Shown one piece after another: positions 1 to 13,443 of a DNA stretch of 64,000 nucleotides. The DNA is taken from contig CM034103.1 of assembly GCA_019914945.1 (NCBI GenBank), forward strand, positions 8,866,001-8,930,000, in the 5' to 3' direction. The notes under the pieces were generated by a model. The model saw only the letters and a list, made by a program, of their open reading frames with translations, was not told the origin of the DNA and did not search any database. The stretch comes from Typha latifolia (Eukaryota > Streptophyta > Magnoliopsida > Poales > Typhaceae). Every line of letters starts with the position of its first letter. Positions within the stretch are counted from its first letter, which is position 1. The translations under genes were made by a program, and so were the position numbers.

Positions 1-706
1 CCATTGCAACACATGCAATAAGATAGATGGCCTAATATTGGTATGCCTGACTCCTGGCAGCAATATGATCATTTTAACCCGCAGATATTATCACAGGATT
101 TCAAAATGCTTTTAGTTCCATTCAAGCAAGCAATTGACTTCTTTGCAGATGCTGCAAGATGCAAAGAATAATCTCAGTGCTGCAAGCTAGATGGCTCAAA
201 GAAGCCCATTTTTCTAACTACGAAATATTCTTCCAGACAGAAGAAATCTGAAAGAGTTTATTCTAACTGCAGAAAGGAAACGAAAAAAAAAAAAAAAGTT
301 CTAACAAACTTAGGATTGGCTGCAATTTCAATATTATACTAAAGTATCAACTAGCCAATGCCATTTTAAGAATTTAGTCTATTAATATCAATGAAATCCA
401 GTAAATAATAGGATTGAAGCTGAGGAGGTGACGAACAATGAATGCAAGCGGCTGTTATGAGCAACCATAAAAGTAGAAAGCTCGTGAAAAAAGTTACCAC
501 TTGCTTTATATTCACTTCCATCAGAAGGGAAGCAGAAAGTATACTATAAAAAAAAAACTTGGTCAGCTCTCCTGGCTCTGACCTCTTGGATTTTTGGACC
601 TCATTGATGCCGCGCCAAATAGAAAAGCAAAACATAACAAGAAAACAGAGAAAAGAGGAGCCCTTATTTCACATATCCTACAAAAATGCCTGGATAGAGA
701 TTTCCT
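1..706 (-). other. Downstream region and probable 3' UTR of the E2 gene
   Basis: This stretch follows the TAA stop at 707-709 of the minus-strand E2 gene. It is AT-rich, holds an A-run near 286-298 and has no coding segment I can support. The first few hundred bases downstream of the stop are presumably 3' UTR. The polyadenylation site cannot be fixed from sequence alone. Confidence 0.5.
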
Positions 707-3700
707 TTAGAGCAACATGGAGAGTGGACTCTCAATGTAGCCCTTAAATGCTTTCAACCACTCAGCACCAATGGCACCTAGCACACAGGGTAAATAGTCA
801 GATCCAGAACCATAGATATAATAATTTAACCAATAGAAATAATCCATTTCATCCCTGCTTGCAGCACATACCATCAATAACACGGTGATCACAACTTAAT
901 GTGACTGACATGAATGAACCGAACTGAAACTGGTCTGGCCCAGGTATCACCCTCTTTTCAGCTGCTCCAAAAGCCAAATTCATTCTCAATAAGCACACAT
1001 AGTAAAGAAGTTTCTGGGTTAACATCTATATGTTGCAAATCCAATGAGAGCTAATGTTGGTGTCTCTGCTAGATGCACATTTAGCATCTCAGGAAAGTAC
1101 CCGATCAGTACTAAACATTAACCAGAATGCCAATCTTCTAAAACAGTTCGCGTTTTAAGGCCCACTAAAATGATCTTGAAGGAGTACGGAGCATCGAACG
1201 TAAAATCCTATGTTTAACTCCAAGTATACTATACTATGAGGATACGGGATGAGAAAGATTGTAAATGGCACAACATGGAACAAAACTATACATCAAGAAA
1301 TTTATCATCAATCAAGTGCAAATCAAATATCACAATTCTTACCAGAGCCAACAGCCAAAATGCCTGACTGAGGAGGATTTATAATTGCACAAAATTGCTT
1401 GATCCCAAAAGGACCTCCTAGATTTGATACAGTAAAAGTGCCTCCCTGCAAAATAATTCATCCCAGTTACTAAGTAAATAATTAATGCCATATTTATTGC
1501 ATCCATATCAGAGCCTACCTCATAGTCTTCTGGCTTCAGACTGTTATCCTTGGCTTTCTGAGCCAGCATTTTCACTTCTTCTGCTATTGTAGAGAGTCCC
1601 TTTTTGTCTGTGTCCTGAAAAATTTCTGCTTCATGTCACAAAAATGCAGGACCTAGGAACATACAAAAACTAGTTCTGGTAGCTACCCTGATGACTGGCA
1701 CAAACAAACCATGATCTGTTTGTACGGCAACATTTATATTAACATTGTGGTACCTGGATTAGAAACCACAAAACCATATCAAAAGAAATATCATAGTTCT
1801 ATATTACCTTTTGGGAAACAAGTTCTTGTTCATTTATTAAAAATCATAATAACTTACTGACGGATGAAATCATTCATCCAAGAGCTGTTACACTGAGGAA
1901 CTCTTCGGAGAGCCAAAGCAGCAGCCTGTTGATTCAGTAAACTTAAATTACACATCATTGGAGAAGTCAATCCAAACAAGCAAAATAAATAATAATAGCC
2001 AAAATCTGGTTATTCAGTGCCAACAACGAAAGACTACTTGCAAGATATGTGCGTTTATTTAGCTAAAACTTGAAAAGCTTAAAATCACTCAGAAGCAACT
2101 TGGTTGGCCAATGTAGATCACAAAAGCTGCAAACTTTTCAGCAACAGTCCTAACTTTATCTTCGATATAAACTAATGAAAGCATATATATAAAGTATCCA
2201 AGGGCCCATATTAGATGCCATTAGCCTCGGATCACACAGGGAGCAACACAAAAATTAAAACCATAATAAGAAGTTAAAAAGACACTAACCTTTATGACAA
2301 GATCATTTACAGATATCCTTTTCCCACCCGAAGCTTCTTGTAAAGAATTTAGCTGGCTCCTCAACCTAAATTCCATTGAAATTATTAATCTAACTTCATT
2401 ACTAGCTGATTCTCAACTTAGTTTGAAATTTGTGACAATCCCTATACAAACTGTGATGGGAAGAGTGAGAGTTAATGGAAGAACTCACTCCATGAGTTTG
2501 TCAACACGTGTGTCAACTGTCAAATAGTAGTGGGGAATAGTTTGTTTGGATAGTAACAGGCGTGATGCTGTAATCTGCAAACAAGAAAAATCATACCCTT
2601 AACAAGATTTCAGAACCAAATAATACAGGTACTTGGACTCTCATGGTATTGTAGCTTTACTTTTCTTATCTGAGTATTTGGAATATCCAAATAATCTAAT
2701 GCTTGAGATGCAACTGAATCCTTTGCCTTGGAACCCTTTGTCGCAGAGGCTTCATTAAGCAGAAATGTACCATCAGAGGAAAGGATTGAAATAATTAAGT
2801 CTAAAAAACAGCATTAAAAAACCTAATGTGAGTGGGATATTGACCAGAAAGATGAGAGGCAATGGAAGAACGATGATACCACTGGAGATCCTTCCATGAG
2901 CCTCTTCAGGGCCAGTTTGGATAAGCCCAAATTCCGATAGAACTCTATAGGAATTTGGCTTTCCTTAGGAAAATTTAGAGGGACAGAAAATTTCCCTATG
3001 TGAGTGTTTGGATAATTTTTTCAAGGAAAGCTTTTTCATAGGAAACACCCCTTTCAAAAGGAAAACAAAATCCACTCTTTCTGGATTTTTTTTACCTACA
3101 CCATCCCTCACCTTCTCCCTCTCTCTCCCTCTTCCTCTCCTATGACCACTCTCCTCTCCTTTACCTCCTCAACCCACCACCACCACTTCCTCTTCCTCCA
3201 CTACCCATCACCAACTCCTCCTCCACCCACGACCACCACCACCACCACCTCCTCCACCTAACTCATTCTCAGCCACTATCCCCACCACCCCCTTCCTTCT
3301 TCTCTGCTCAGTACCTCTTTCCCCTCCTCCTCTGCCCATGACCACCACCACCTCCTCCTGATCCGTCAATATTTTTCCTACAAAATTTCCTAAACTATCC
3401 AAATTCCAAACATGATAAATTAAATCAATCTGAGAAAAAAAAACACATAGGATCCTTTAATTGCACCTTTTAATTCCTATGCAAAATTTTCCTAATTTAC
3501 CCAAACAGGCCCTTAGAGGTTAGGAATGTGTTCGTTTCTTGTGCATATTTAATGCATCTAGATTTCAGACAAAATTAGATCATTCTTCAAACTAGGATAA
3601 TGCAAAAAAGGCTAGAATAGTGGCCCTAGGTCTTGCATTTACAGGAAAACAATCCTCGCAGAAATGTTCAAGCCAACTTCCAAATTTTCTAAAATTGAGG

Positions 3701-6700
3701 CACTATAAAAATATGTATTCTAAAAAAATGAAAGAAATATGCATTTTGAAGCTGACCTAACATGTTCATTCAATTGCGAGGAAAAATGGCTTCTTTTACA
3801 TGCTTGTAACATGAGGAAAGAGAAATACTCTAGGTTTGTAGTTGGCCAAACAAAAGTAGTTATTTTTATCTTTCTGCTACCCTTTTCCTTCAAATTTACT
3901 GCAGATATTGATCACTTGATATTAGGATGATGAATATCATGCTCATTCGCTACTACAAACTCAGTAAAAGTTTAAAACCAATAGCATATTCTTTGTTACC
4001 TCATGGCAATATTGTGCTCCCTGTATTGTTCTCATACTCAGATTAGATATTACCAAATAAAAGTGTTTTTTTCAGAGAAACTTCCATATACTCTAGTAGC
4101 ATACCTAAGTAATCCTCAATATCTGCCTTCAAAATACGCCCTTCAGGACCAGTACCTTTGATACTTGAAAGGGGCACCTGTTTGAATGAAAAATGCCATA
4201 AGAAGTAAAGATTAAATGCTTTCAGTAAAGAATTCACAAGAAGATACCTGGTTAAATGTTGACCATTACTAAAACAGTCAAGCACTTACATTATTATCTT
4301 CTGCCAACTTTCTTGCAAGAGGACTAGAGAAAATACGATCTCCATAACGAGAAGTTTCATCAGTCTTCATAACTTTTGGCTCAGGAGCTTTAACGGGCTC
4401 TGGCTCCTCCTCTTTTGGTGCAGTAAACTTAGGTGGAGCCTTTACTTCAGCAGGGGAAGAAGATGCTGAAGAATCATAATCCTTAAACTTTGCAATATCA
4501 TCCTCTTCTTCCACAGTTATGACAATAATCTAATCAGGAAATTAAAAAAAATATACCATAATGATTAAATTCACATAGTAAAAGGTTAATCATTCTGCAT
4601 CAATGAATCGCTTACTGCTATACAGTGATGTTGCAATCCAGAATGCAATAAATTAACAGCTGAATATATTTACCTCACCAGGCCGCAATTATAAGGTAAG
4701 GTAGCCAGTAGTTGAATGATTTTCTAGATTGATCCTTTCACTCATATATTCTTGACTATTTGTTAATCATTTCCTACTTCATTATTCCAAAAGGAGCTAG
4801 GTAGGACAAGTAATCAGTAGATAAGGGATAGCAGGATTAATATTTTGCAAGTAACCCTCCTAGTAAATATGCAGTTAATGTGGAGGAAGGAACATTGCAA
4901 GAACATCAAGTCAATATCATCAAAGTGATCTACTAAATACTGACATAAAAAAGGTGACAGAACAAATATTAAGGAGGCCATTGGCAAGGGACACATCTTC
5001 ATCAAGGATACAGAGATAATTGGCAAATCATCTTTATGATGGGGCCTACGATGTCAAAACAAGCTACAGCTGAAAACAAGTTGCAACTTGCAAGCTAAAT
5101 CAAACCAGGTCTCGGCATGAGTTTTGAAGTACAATAAGTTACTTTTTTATGAATTTAACTAAGCATATATAAATTCAAGACATTTGAATTTTGGGCAACA
5201 CAATGGGTCCTGCAGTATGATCTAACAAGAGACAAGACGATGACTTGAAATTATCATTAGAGAAGTATCACATCATCTAGCTCATTTTATCTGAATCTAT
5301 GAATACCGGAATAAATAAATAAAATAACTCTATCAAATGAGAAGCAGACAGAACATTCTAACATTCTAAAACGAGCTGGAAGATGTTAGACAGAAATTAG
5401 CCTAGGAATAATTTCTATATGGATAAAATAAGTACCTCACCAACTTTAATTTCTTTAGCTCCATCTCCATGTATAATCTTAGCAATATAGCCTTCCTCCA
5501 TGCATTCCATTTCCACGGTAGCTTTATCCTAATCAAACATAATATTCTCGAAGTTCTTAGAGATTGCCTAATAGATTTACTAAATAAGCACTCATCATAT
5601 GAGATTGTGAAGAACATACTGTTTCAACTTCACAAAGAACTTCACCAGGAGAGACCTTGTCTCCTTCCTTCTTCAGCCATCTTGCAATGTTTCCCTATAA
5701 GCAGTTCAAAAAGGAACTATTTTTTAAACCTCAGCAATAATAGAATGCAAACCTAAAATTTGATCGGTATAGAGAACAGATGACACCTCAGTCATTGTAG
5801 GTGAAAGGGACGGCATCCCAATAGCTTGATGTGGTGGAAGATCTGGAACCATGGATTGAATATATTAAGAAGATCAGTGTAGGCATCACCACTTTGTTAT
5901 TGTTAGGTATAGTTAGAAGCAACTATTATGCAGAATTGCCGACAACCAAATCAATCAATTGCAACACTGGTGAAAGAGAAAATATGATGAAGAGAGCCTT
6001 TAGAATTAGATCTCCAAGAAGTTGAAATACTAAAATATATAGCTAGGTTTCCTAGACTTTTCTGCTTGATTGATGAATTAATGTTATACTTGGATATACA
6101 TCGACCATTCATGGATCATTCTAGATTTTTAGTTTAACCATCTAAGAACTTTGTATACATCAATCCATGATTTCCAACTTCCAATAGTTTGTTTACCGTC
6201 CTCATACTAAACTTCAACAACCTGACACCTTAGCCTACTCATAGCACAGAAGAAGCCCTAACAACTGAAATGGTAAGCCTATAAGAAGCACAAAAGAACA
6301 CATAGATATTTCATAGCTTTAATGTGACATGCACAGTACAGGATATAGTACACATGGATAATTTTAGATGTATTTGTGATGTATGCATTATTTACCTTAA
6401 CATTTATCTTTCTTTGGTATTATTTATGATGAAGCAGTGGATACATGCAAGTAGATCGATATTTAATTTGTCTTCATTTTTGCCATTTGTAAGAAGCATA
6501 CCAACAATACCTGCAGAGGATCTAAGAGAAAGGGCACAACATAAACAAGGCAGAAGCAAGACAAATCTGGAAAATTACATTCAGAAAATCAGATCTCAAC
6601 ATCCTTTCTTAGGTAACATTGAGCTTCCAACAGTTGACATTAGGTTGGCAACAGGTTGAAAGTTTAAACAATTTGGTTGCCCATTTTCTTCCTTGCGAAG

Positions 6701-9700
6701 CCATTCCCATGTGCGAGGAATTTCACAGGGTTTCTCCAAACCCACACAAGTGCAAGATGCAAAAAAGTGAGTCTCCATCCACTTGTTTGCATTATGGTTT
6801 TCACAGCAAGTCATTGACTTAATCACCTGCCTACTTTTGCTTTAGAGGCATTGCATGCCAATTCTCAACTAAGTTCCATCATGGATCCATTTTCACATTT
6901 GATTTGTGCAGTAGACACAATAAGTCAATTGTTTTAGTCAGGTGAGAGGGTAGGGAAATATACCTGCATCACTAGAAAAACATTTCCTCTGATCTACCTG
7001 CATACTATTAAAAGAACAAAAATTAAAAAAGATGTTGCTAATATAAGGAAATAATATAAATAAACAATATTAACAAACCATGAGAAAGAGTTATTGAACC
7101 CAGTGCTACCCAGTAGAATACGAGTCCCAGATGAAGGACTGGTTTTGATTACTCCTGAGAAAGATACCTGAAGAATATGACAAGATTTTCATGGTCAGGT
7201 CAGGCCACTGGATATGATGGTAAAGGCATCATTTTACAGTTTATTACAAGTTTATAACCTTGAAGACGTCAAATTCTTTCACAAAACTTCTGTGTCGGCA
7301 ACCCTCTTTTTTAATCTGAAAACCTCGTGCAGTAGAGCAGGACTCCCTATCTCTGCTTCCCACATGTCCATGTTGATGACACCTTGACATATCTATAAAG
7401 AACCAAAAGAAGAAATAATGACCATCACTAAAAAATATCCAATCTTTAAAAAATCTATAAAAAAGACTCTCATCAAGTTTCTGATGTCATTACAACATAA
7501 TTTGTGAATGCATCACCAGCAAGATGTACCAACACATAATGAGGAGCGTAACTTGGACAGTATTTGGCTATTTACACTAGCAGAATAGAGATAATAAATT
7601 TCATGCATTATGCCACAGATTTGTATTTTGAATTAAAAAATTTCTTATTGTAGATTAATGGACCAAACAACATCCACAGATTATTAAATGTATCTGCACT
7701 TCTACTATAACAACAGTCATATCACACATTCACATCAAACACCATAGCATCCACAATTCCACATGTTTTAATGATTATGCTAAGCTAATTTTCAAGACCA
7801 GCATTCTTGCGGACCTAGTATCCAATTTTTGATAAATATAGATTTAACAGGAAAAAATGAAATATCAAATTGCAGTGCTGATGGCAATACAGTATTTCCA
7901 ACTGGTTCTGAAGAAGAACAATATCGGATAAGTTGCAAAATATGGTGCAAACACTTAATTGCATAGACAGAAAAGAGACTAACAAGTAGAATCAAAGATA
8001 AGAGAACAAGTATCCATCTATTACTGTGATTATGCTAAACCAAACAAAGTAGCACCAAAGATGACAGACCAAGTAAAATTGGTAATGGCAGATGAATGGT
8101 TTGCTATATGTTTAATAAAAGGGATTTTTATATAATTGCTGCTGAGAACTTTTAAAATATCATAATTGCCACTAGATTTAAAATATCATCATGGAAATTT
8201 TGAAAGAAGCTCAATTATTTCAGTGCCAATTATGATATTTGTAAAGTTTTTGGTGCCAATTATCTAAAAATTCCTAAAAGAATATATGACAAGCTACAGA
8301 TATTGTTCAAACACTGAAATGAAAATAGAGAAAAGCAATTGTAAAGGTACCTAGAAAATATTGATACAGATACAAAATTTGTATACAACACGAAACAGAT
8401 ATATTGACATGATAAATTTTGAAAACAAAGATAACAAATGCTGGGGGTACATTATGTGTACATGATATATATATTTTATAATATTTAATACAGAACTAAG
8501 CGCAAATAAAATATATACCTATGATTGCTTGTATTTTATTATAAGCACATCCCTAGCTCATCAAAATCAAAGCATTTGATCTGTAAATTATCAGTTCCCA
8601 AATTACGAGTTTCTTGTGGCACAAAACCTTAGTACCAGATTCCTTCAAATTCATAGATCATCCCGATAGTATATTCTTAGGGTAAAGTTTCATAATTTCA
8701 TTACAAATGGAACTCTCCAAACTAACAAAATTTCTAATTTGACTTACATTTGAACTTTCAAAAATATCTAAGAAGTATCCTAGAAGTATCCACTTTCTAG
8801 TTTTATTTGAAAAACTAGGATACGTAAAGTAACAATTCGTCACATATTTATATGTATCTAACAAGTATCATATCCAATATGGTATCTGATATGATATGGC
8901 TAGAGTTTCCTAGGGTATAACCAAGGTTCTTGATAGTTGATATTAGTATCAGGCTATTCTTAAAAGTTAAAACATAAGGCCTTATTTGCTTTGAGTTCAG
9001 GGACCCCCTCTGAACTGCCTTCAGATCCCCTAACCTTAATTCGATAACCAAATATCTTTTTATCTTTTTCATATCTAACTGAGTTCATTCTCCAAAAAAT
9101 TAAGACTGTGAAATGAGATTAACTAATTAAGTTCGGGGCTTAGCCTCAAACCAAACAAGGCCTAAATTCCATCAAGTTATTCATTAAGAAAAATCTCATC
9201 AACAAGTTCAACAAACATAGATACAACATAAGACAAATAAGATAATAAGGCAAATCTTGAAAATCAATAATATAATTTGCAGGTCTACCTATGTACTTAC
9301 ATATGCTTATATTTTATAAATATGGAAACATTTGTCCAGTAACTGTGACAGTATGCAACTATCCATGAAGTATCCAATAGTTTTCTCCAATACGATATGC
9401 TAAATGGGAAGTCTTTGTAACTTAGATATCACTAAGAAAGTTCTAAAAAATAATGTAGACTAGGTATTGGATTGTAATTATAATATATCAAAAGTATATG
9501 CATATGGTCAGCATAACATGTCATGTGATTCATGTCTACCAGATATTTACAAAGTTTGCTTTTGATGGATAATCATGTTAATCAAGAAATAGATACCATC
9601 TTCAGATGGTGCATAACCATGTCATACAGCACATGCAGATGTTAGTATGCGCAACCATGTATATTACAAACTTTTTTCAACCTGCTGAATTCACTCAGGC

Positions 9701-11469
9701 ATCATTGTCACGGAACTATGGAAACACTATTCAATCAAAGAATTCTTGAAATCCTGGTTTTGAAAATTCAATAATTATTCATCCAAAATGAACTTGGGAA
9801 CTCATACAATCAACAAAGCCCGTAAATCTATTTGTGTCATAATTTAACAGAAATAATATGATGAGAGGTAAATAAGCACCTACTACCTCAGGATCCATTT
9901 AGAAATTGAAAATTATGTAGTATATTAGAAGGAAAATGCATACCATGATTGCCATCTCCTCTTCCGATATATGGGCTAGCATCTTTTGAAAAATAACGAG
10001 CAAAACCAACAGGCTCATATTTTAGTATATTCTGAGCACTTCTCAACTGCATAATTAGAAAGTCAATAACAAAGTGCAGACAGAGAAAAGCAAAGCTACT
10101 TTGCGATAGAATAAACTACATATATGAAAAAGAAATAAAACAAATCAAAATCAAATGGTAAGGTCCTCCATACAAGTTTCAATATAAACATGAACAACAA
10201 GTCTGCAAGTAGGCTTCCAATAGACCAATATAATACTGCAAATAATAGAAATAATCATTCATTCCTAATCACGTTTCAAGTCTAAAGAAAATCCATGAAT
10301 TTGAGTGGATTCTTGCTTTACTACTGTCAATTTCCTATGAAATTGGAGCAAGGCAACGTAATGCAACGCAGAAAAGAAGGCAATTATAAAACTCAGTAGG
10401 TCAGAATGATCTTTCTGTACTTCAGATTGCAAGGACAATAATAGACATTTCAGATTCAGAGTGTCCAATTCAATGAGATCAACAAAATTGCATTTTGTAA
10501 TTTTCACCGATCTATTTATCATCTGTCTCAGTGGTATACTGTACTTTAACCCATTAAGATTTTTTTTCTTGACCAATCATCACTAGGAGATGGCTATTTT
10601 CTTAACATGATCACAAAATATGAAAACAGAAGACATAACCATACATAATTAGAAAGCCATGGTGATAATACTTTCTAAACTATTTTCTTCTTGCGACAAA
10701 AATCCAAGTTTATAGATTTATGTTACACAGTATTGGGCAATTTTTTCTTGACCAATCATCACTAGGAGATGGCTATTTTCTTAACATGATCACAAAATAT
10801 GAAAACAGAAGACATAACCATACATAATTAGAAAGCCATGGTGATAGTACTTTCTAAACTATTTTCTTCTTGCGACGAAAATCCAAGTTTATAGATTTAT
10901 GTTACACAGTATTGGGCAATATCTCTCCAAACTCATTCCCATATTATATTATGTACATCTTTGAGTGCGTTGCTTAAAGTATTTGACTTTCAACTTATCT
11001 TGATAGTTTTAAGTCAAGGACTCGGAAAATGCATAATGTGCCAATGCTAATCTGAAGCTAACATATACATCAACATTTTGGCAAGACGAAGTCAAGTATA
11101 CAATTTAAAACAACATAAAAACAATAATAATAAATGCGGAAAAAAATACTACTGATTGTAAACTACAACATGTTGATGACATTATTCCTTATCTTTTTCT
11201 TGCAAATCAAATAGAAGTGGAAAACCAAGCCAAATTGTCTCCATTTATAAATAAAAAAGAGAATCAGACCCAACAATTATGACGCCATAAATTATTCTCA
11301 TGCGTGAACAAATGTTAAGAGCTCCATACAAATCCAGACCGGATGAGAGGAAGAATGAACTTATCCGAAATTGCACAAACTTATTCAAGAGGGATACAAG
11401 AAAGCTGGAAGCGGGAATCAGAGGAAATACGTTGCGGGAATGGCGAAGGAACTGGGCAGCGCGCGTCAT
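707..11469 (-). CDS. Mitochondrial dihydrolipoyl acetyltransferase (E2 of pyruvate dehydrogenase), 19 exons
   Basis: E2 is the mitochondrial matrix core of pyruvate dehydrogenase and transfers acetyl groups from lipoyl-lysine to CoA. Exons, 5' to 3' on the minus strand: 11398-11469, 9944-10046, 7259-7392, 7075-7167, 6964-6997, 5787-5842, 5620-5694, 5436-5528, 4290-4529, 4105-4177, 2661-2749, 2489-2574, 2290-2365, 1858-1925, 1687-1753, 1519-1614, 1343-1445, 872-964, 707-777. All phases agree and give 573 residues, near the plant family size. Residues 1-145 form a presequence beginning [13 protein letters not shown]. The single lipoyl domain (about 150-225) has the lipoyl lysine in ETDKAT (K191). 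An Ala/Pro/Glu linker precedes the E1/E3-binding domain (about 284-325, [13 protein letters not shown]). The catalytic domain ends with DHRVIDG (H546, D550). The ATG at 11469 is the first in its frame; an upstream TTG is not a credible start. Exons from the lipoyl domain onward are near certain. The first five are supported by phase, splice sites and general likeness only; the donor of exon 4 (7075 or 7079) is the weakest call. Confidence 0.93.
2909..3512. mobile_element. Tourist/PIF-like MITE in an E2 intron
   Basis: The 604-bp element has terminal inverted repeats: GGGCCAGTTTGG at the left end, and a right end whose reverse complement is GGGCCTGTTTGG. The flanking trinucleotides are TCA and TTA, close to the TWA duplication expected of PIF/Harbinger elements. 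The interior holds a low-complexity CCTCCTCCACCACC stretch that creates a spurious glycine-rich reading frame on the minus strand. It lies between the exons at 4105-4177 and 2661-2749. Confidence 0.7.
7393..9943 (-). other. Large E2 intron (2.55 kb), mostly unassigned
   Basis: This intron separates exon 2 from exon 3. Apart from the short MITE at 8122-8274, I see only AT-rich sequence. Around 8700-8900 there are repeated 'agtatcc' motifs, which resemble decayed repeat sequence also seen near 50700-50880. I see no coding exon. Confidence 0.5.
8122..8274. mobile_element. Short MITE in the largest E2 intron
   Basis: A 153-bp sequence has about 50 bp of inverted repeat at each end. The left end reads GGATTTTTATATAATTG; the reverse complement of the right end reads GGAATTTTTAGATAATTG. 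It is flanked by a direct TAAAAG on both sides. The superfamily is uncertain because the duplication appears to be 6 bp. Confidence 0.55.
10562..10919. repeat. Tandem duplication, two copies of 179 bp, in E2 intron 1
   Basis: The segment 10562-10740 is repeated immediately at 10741-10919. The copies are nearly identical; I see two substitutions (gataatac/gatagtac and gacaaaa/gacgaaa). The duplication is recent and lies within the 1.35-kb first intron, so it should not alter the protein. Confidence 0.9.
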
Positions 11470-11760
11470 GATCGGATCCGATCTAATTACTGCTTCCAAT
11501 CCTAGCTGCGACAAAAGGACACCAAAAGGAAAACTAATCAGATACCATCGAATTCGTCTATCCGAGAAGCAAGGAGAGAGTTATAGTGAAGAGTTAGAGA
11601 GAGATAGAGAACCAAGCTAACGATAGTGGGAGAGAAAGAAGGGAAGAAAGAAGGGAAGGTAGGGAAGTTGGAGAGAGCGAGGAGACGAGGAGAAGGGGGG
11701 GGGGGGGTTTGTTTTGGAATTTATATTTCGAGAGAGAAGACGAGATTTTGACCAAACTAG
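11470..11760 (-). promoter_or_regulatory. 5' UTR and proximal promoter of the E2 gene
   Basis: Read on the minus strand, this has a long CT-rich stretch (about 11620-11695) typical of plant leaders, preceded by a run of about a dozen C (near 11696-11707) and an AATATAAATT motif near 11717-11728 that could serve as a TATA box. The transcription start is not determined. The CT-rich tract is the more reliable sign. Confidence 0.35.
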
Positions 11761-12480
11761 CCCTCTCTTAAACTTTTTTTTACGGAAATGGAACACCCCT
11801 AGACTTAATAACAAAACACACATAAGATGTTGGTAATATTAGCATTTTTACTTTTATAAAAATATTAATAAGTTTAATATTTATATCTGTAAGTTGACAA
11901 AATAAAATACTAATCTTATCAACTGTTTATATATATACAATACTAAATTTATCAGTAAGTTATTTAAAAAATTTCAATTAAAATGCTAATAGATTTAACT
12001 AAGTCTGACTTTTTTTTTGCCCCACATAAAATATTGATTAGATCGGCATCTTATATATAAAAGGAAGAAGCCAAAATTGTCAACATTTCCTCTTCTTAGA
12101 TAAAACGTTAATAAATTTAGTGTCTTGAAGCCATGTTATCTACCTAAGTTAGCTATGACTAGCATTGTAGTTAGCGTCCCCGTAATAGTGAGTAAAAGAG
12201 ATAAAAGACCCAAAGATATACGGTGAAAATTTTCCAAGTATGAAAAGTGTGGCGCTAGTTCCAAGGTGGGTGAGAGATTTTCTGAAGAAGGTTTATAACG
12301 GCTAATGACTCCTTTTGAAACCCAACTCCATTAAATTTATTAAATTTGATTTACAATTTTACTTTCTTATAATTCAGAATTTTGAACCAGGAGGTGATGA
12401 GATTTTAATAATTTTGATAGATTTGGATGGATTTCGTATTATATCGGATGATGATTTAAGTCAAGTAATAATATAATTAA
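11761..12480. other. AT-rich intergenic DNA with no recognised feature
   Basis: The sequence is low in complexity and AT-rich. I see no coding segment and no clear terminal repeats. It links the E2 promoter to the transposon-dense region. Confidence 0.5.
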
Positions 12481-12901
12481 GATAAATTTGCATATAACAA
12501 TGTATTTTAATAAAATTATGGTTTACATCCTATATTTTTTACTATTTACAAATCAAGCCCTATGATTTAGTGAATATTTACAAAAAATATCCTGCCGTTA
12601 AGTTAACTAAACTTAAAAAAGTTATAAAAATACCCTCAACCAAGTCATACTAAGATTATTTAAACATTTTAAAAATAAGGGTATATTAGTTATTTTAAAA
12701 ATAAATATTTCTACTTAATGGAATGTTTTGACAATGTTAGTTCAAATCTAACCCAGGGTCAGATTATGTTTTTGCATATATCCTCAGCCAAGTCATACTA
12801 AGAATATATTTTTTGCACATATTCTCTAAATTAAAGGGTCAGATTTGTAAATAGTAAAAATGTAATCTGTAAATCACAATTACGTTATATACAAATTTCC
12901 C
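12481..12901. mobile_element. Mutator-like MITE with a 9-bp target duplication
   Basis: The 421-bp element is flanked on both sides by a perfect TATAATTAA (12472-12480 and 12902-12910). A 9-bp duplication is the mark of Mutator-like elements. The long inverted ends align over roughly 80-90 bp with gaps: the left starts GATAAATTTGCATATAAC and the right, reverse-complemented, starts GGGAAATTTGTATATAAC. A shared inner block, TTTTTACTATTTACAAATC, occurs in both arms. It has no coding capacity. Confidence 0.85.
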
Positions 12902-13001
12902 TATAATTAATTTCTCACTTTATTTAAATTACCCAAATCTCAAAACTAACTCTTTTCTTCTCCTAGATCTCAGCCTCATCTCAACACTGAATTTTGACAT
13001 C

Positions 13002-13132
13002 GTGAGGTATAGCAAGGGGCAGAGCTCCCTCTCTTTTGTAGGGAGCTCGTGCTCTACTCCTCCTCCTTGGTGGTTTCAGCCATGGGATGTGAGGTATAGC
13101 AAGAGGCAGAGCTCCCTCTCTTTTGTAGTGAG
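13002..13132. repeat. 87-bp tandem duplication, second copy split by a transposon
   Basis: The first copy is 13002-13088. The second starts at 13089, breaks at 13132, and resumes after the hAT-like element at 15150-15202. The plus-strand reading frame spans both copies, but it is short and resembles nothing I know. The unbroken first copy preserves the empty target site of the inserted element. Confidence 0.8.
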
Positions 13133-13443
13133 TAGGGGTGGCAATCGAGTCGGGTTAAGCGAGTTCGGATTGGGTCAGATTCGGGTCAGGTCAACATCAC
13201 CCTAATACGAACACGATCCGATTATTAACTAGGTTACATTTAATGGACACAAACACGAACCGTTTATTAAATGGGCAACACGACACGACCCTGTAACCTG
13301 TTTAATAAATGGATGGGGTTAACATGGCATGACCTGTATAACCCGTTTAATAAACGAGTCGTATTAACACGACCCAAATAATACGGTAATATTTATTTAT
13401 TTACTATTTTACCCCATATAAAAATTAATATTTACTAATTTAC

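Noticed and set aside
11470..11514. A longer E2 N-terminus starting at 11514
   Set aside because: The codon there is TTG, and the added residues include acidic ones unsuited to a mitochondrial presequence. The ATG at 11469 gives a better targeting peptide.
11300..11620. Plus-strand frame of 106 codons over the E2 first exon
   Set aside because: It is antisense to the E2 presequence exon and 5' UTR. Its charged, repetitive content comes from the CT-rich leader.
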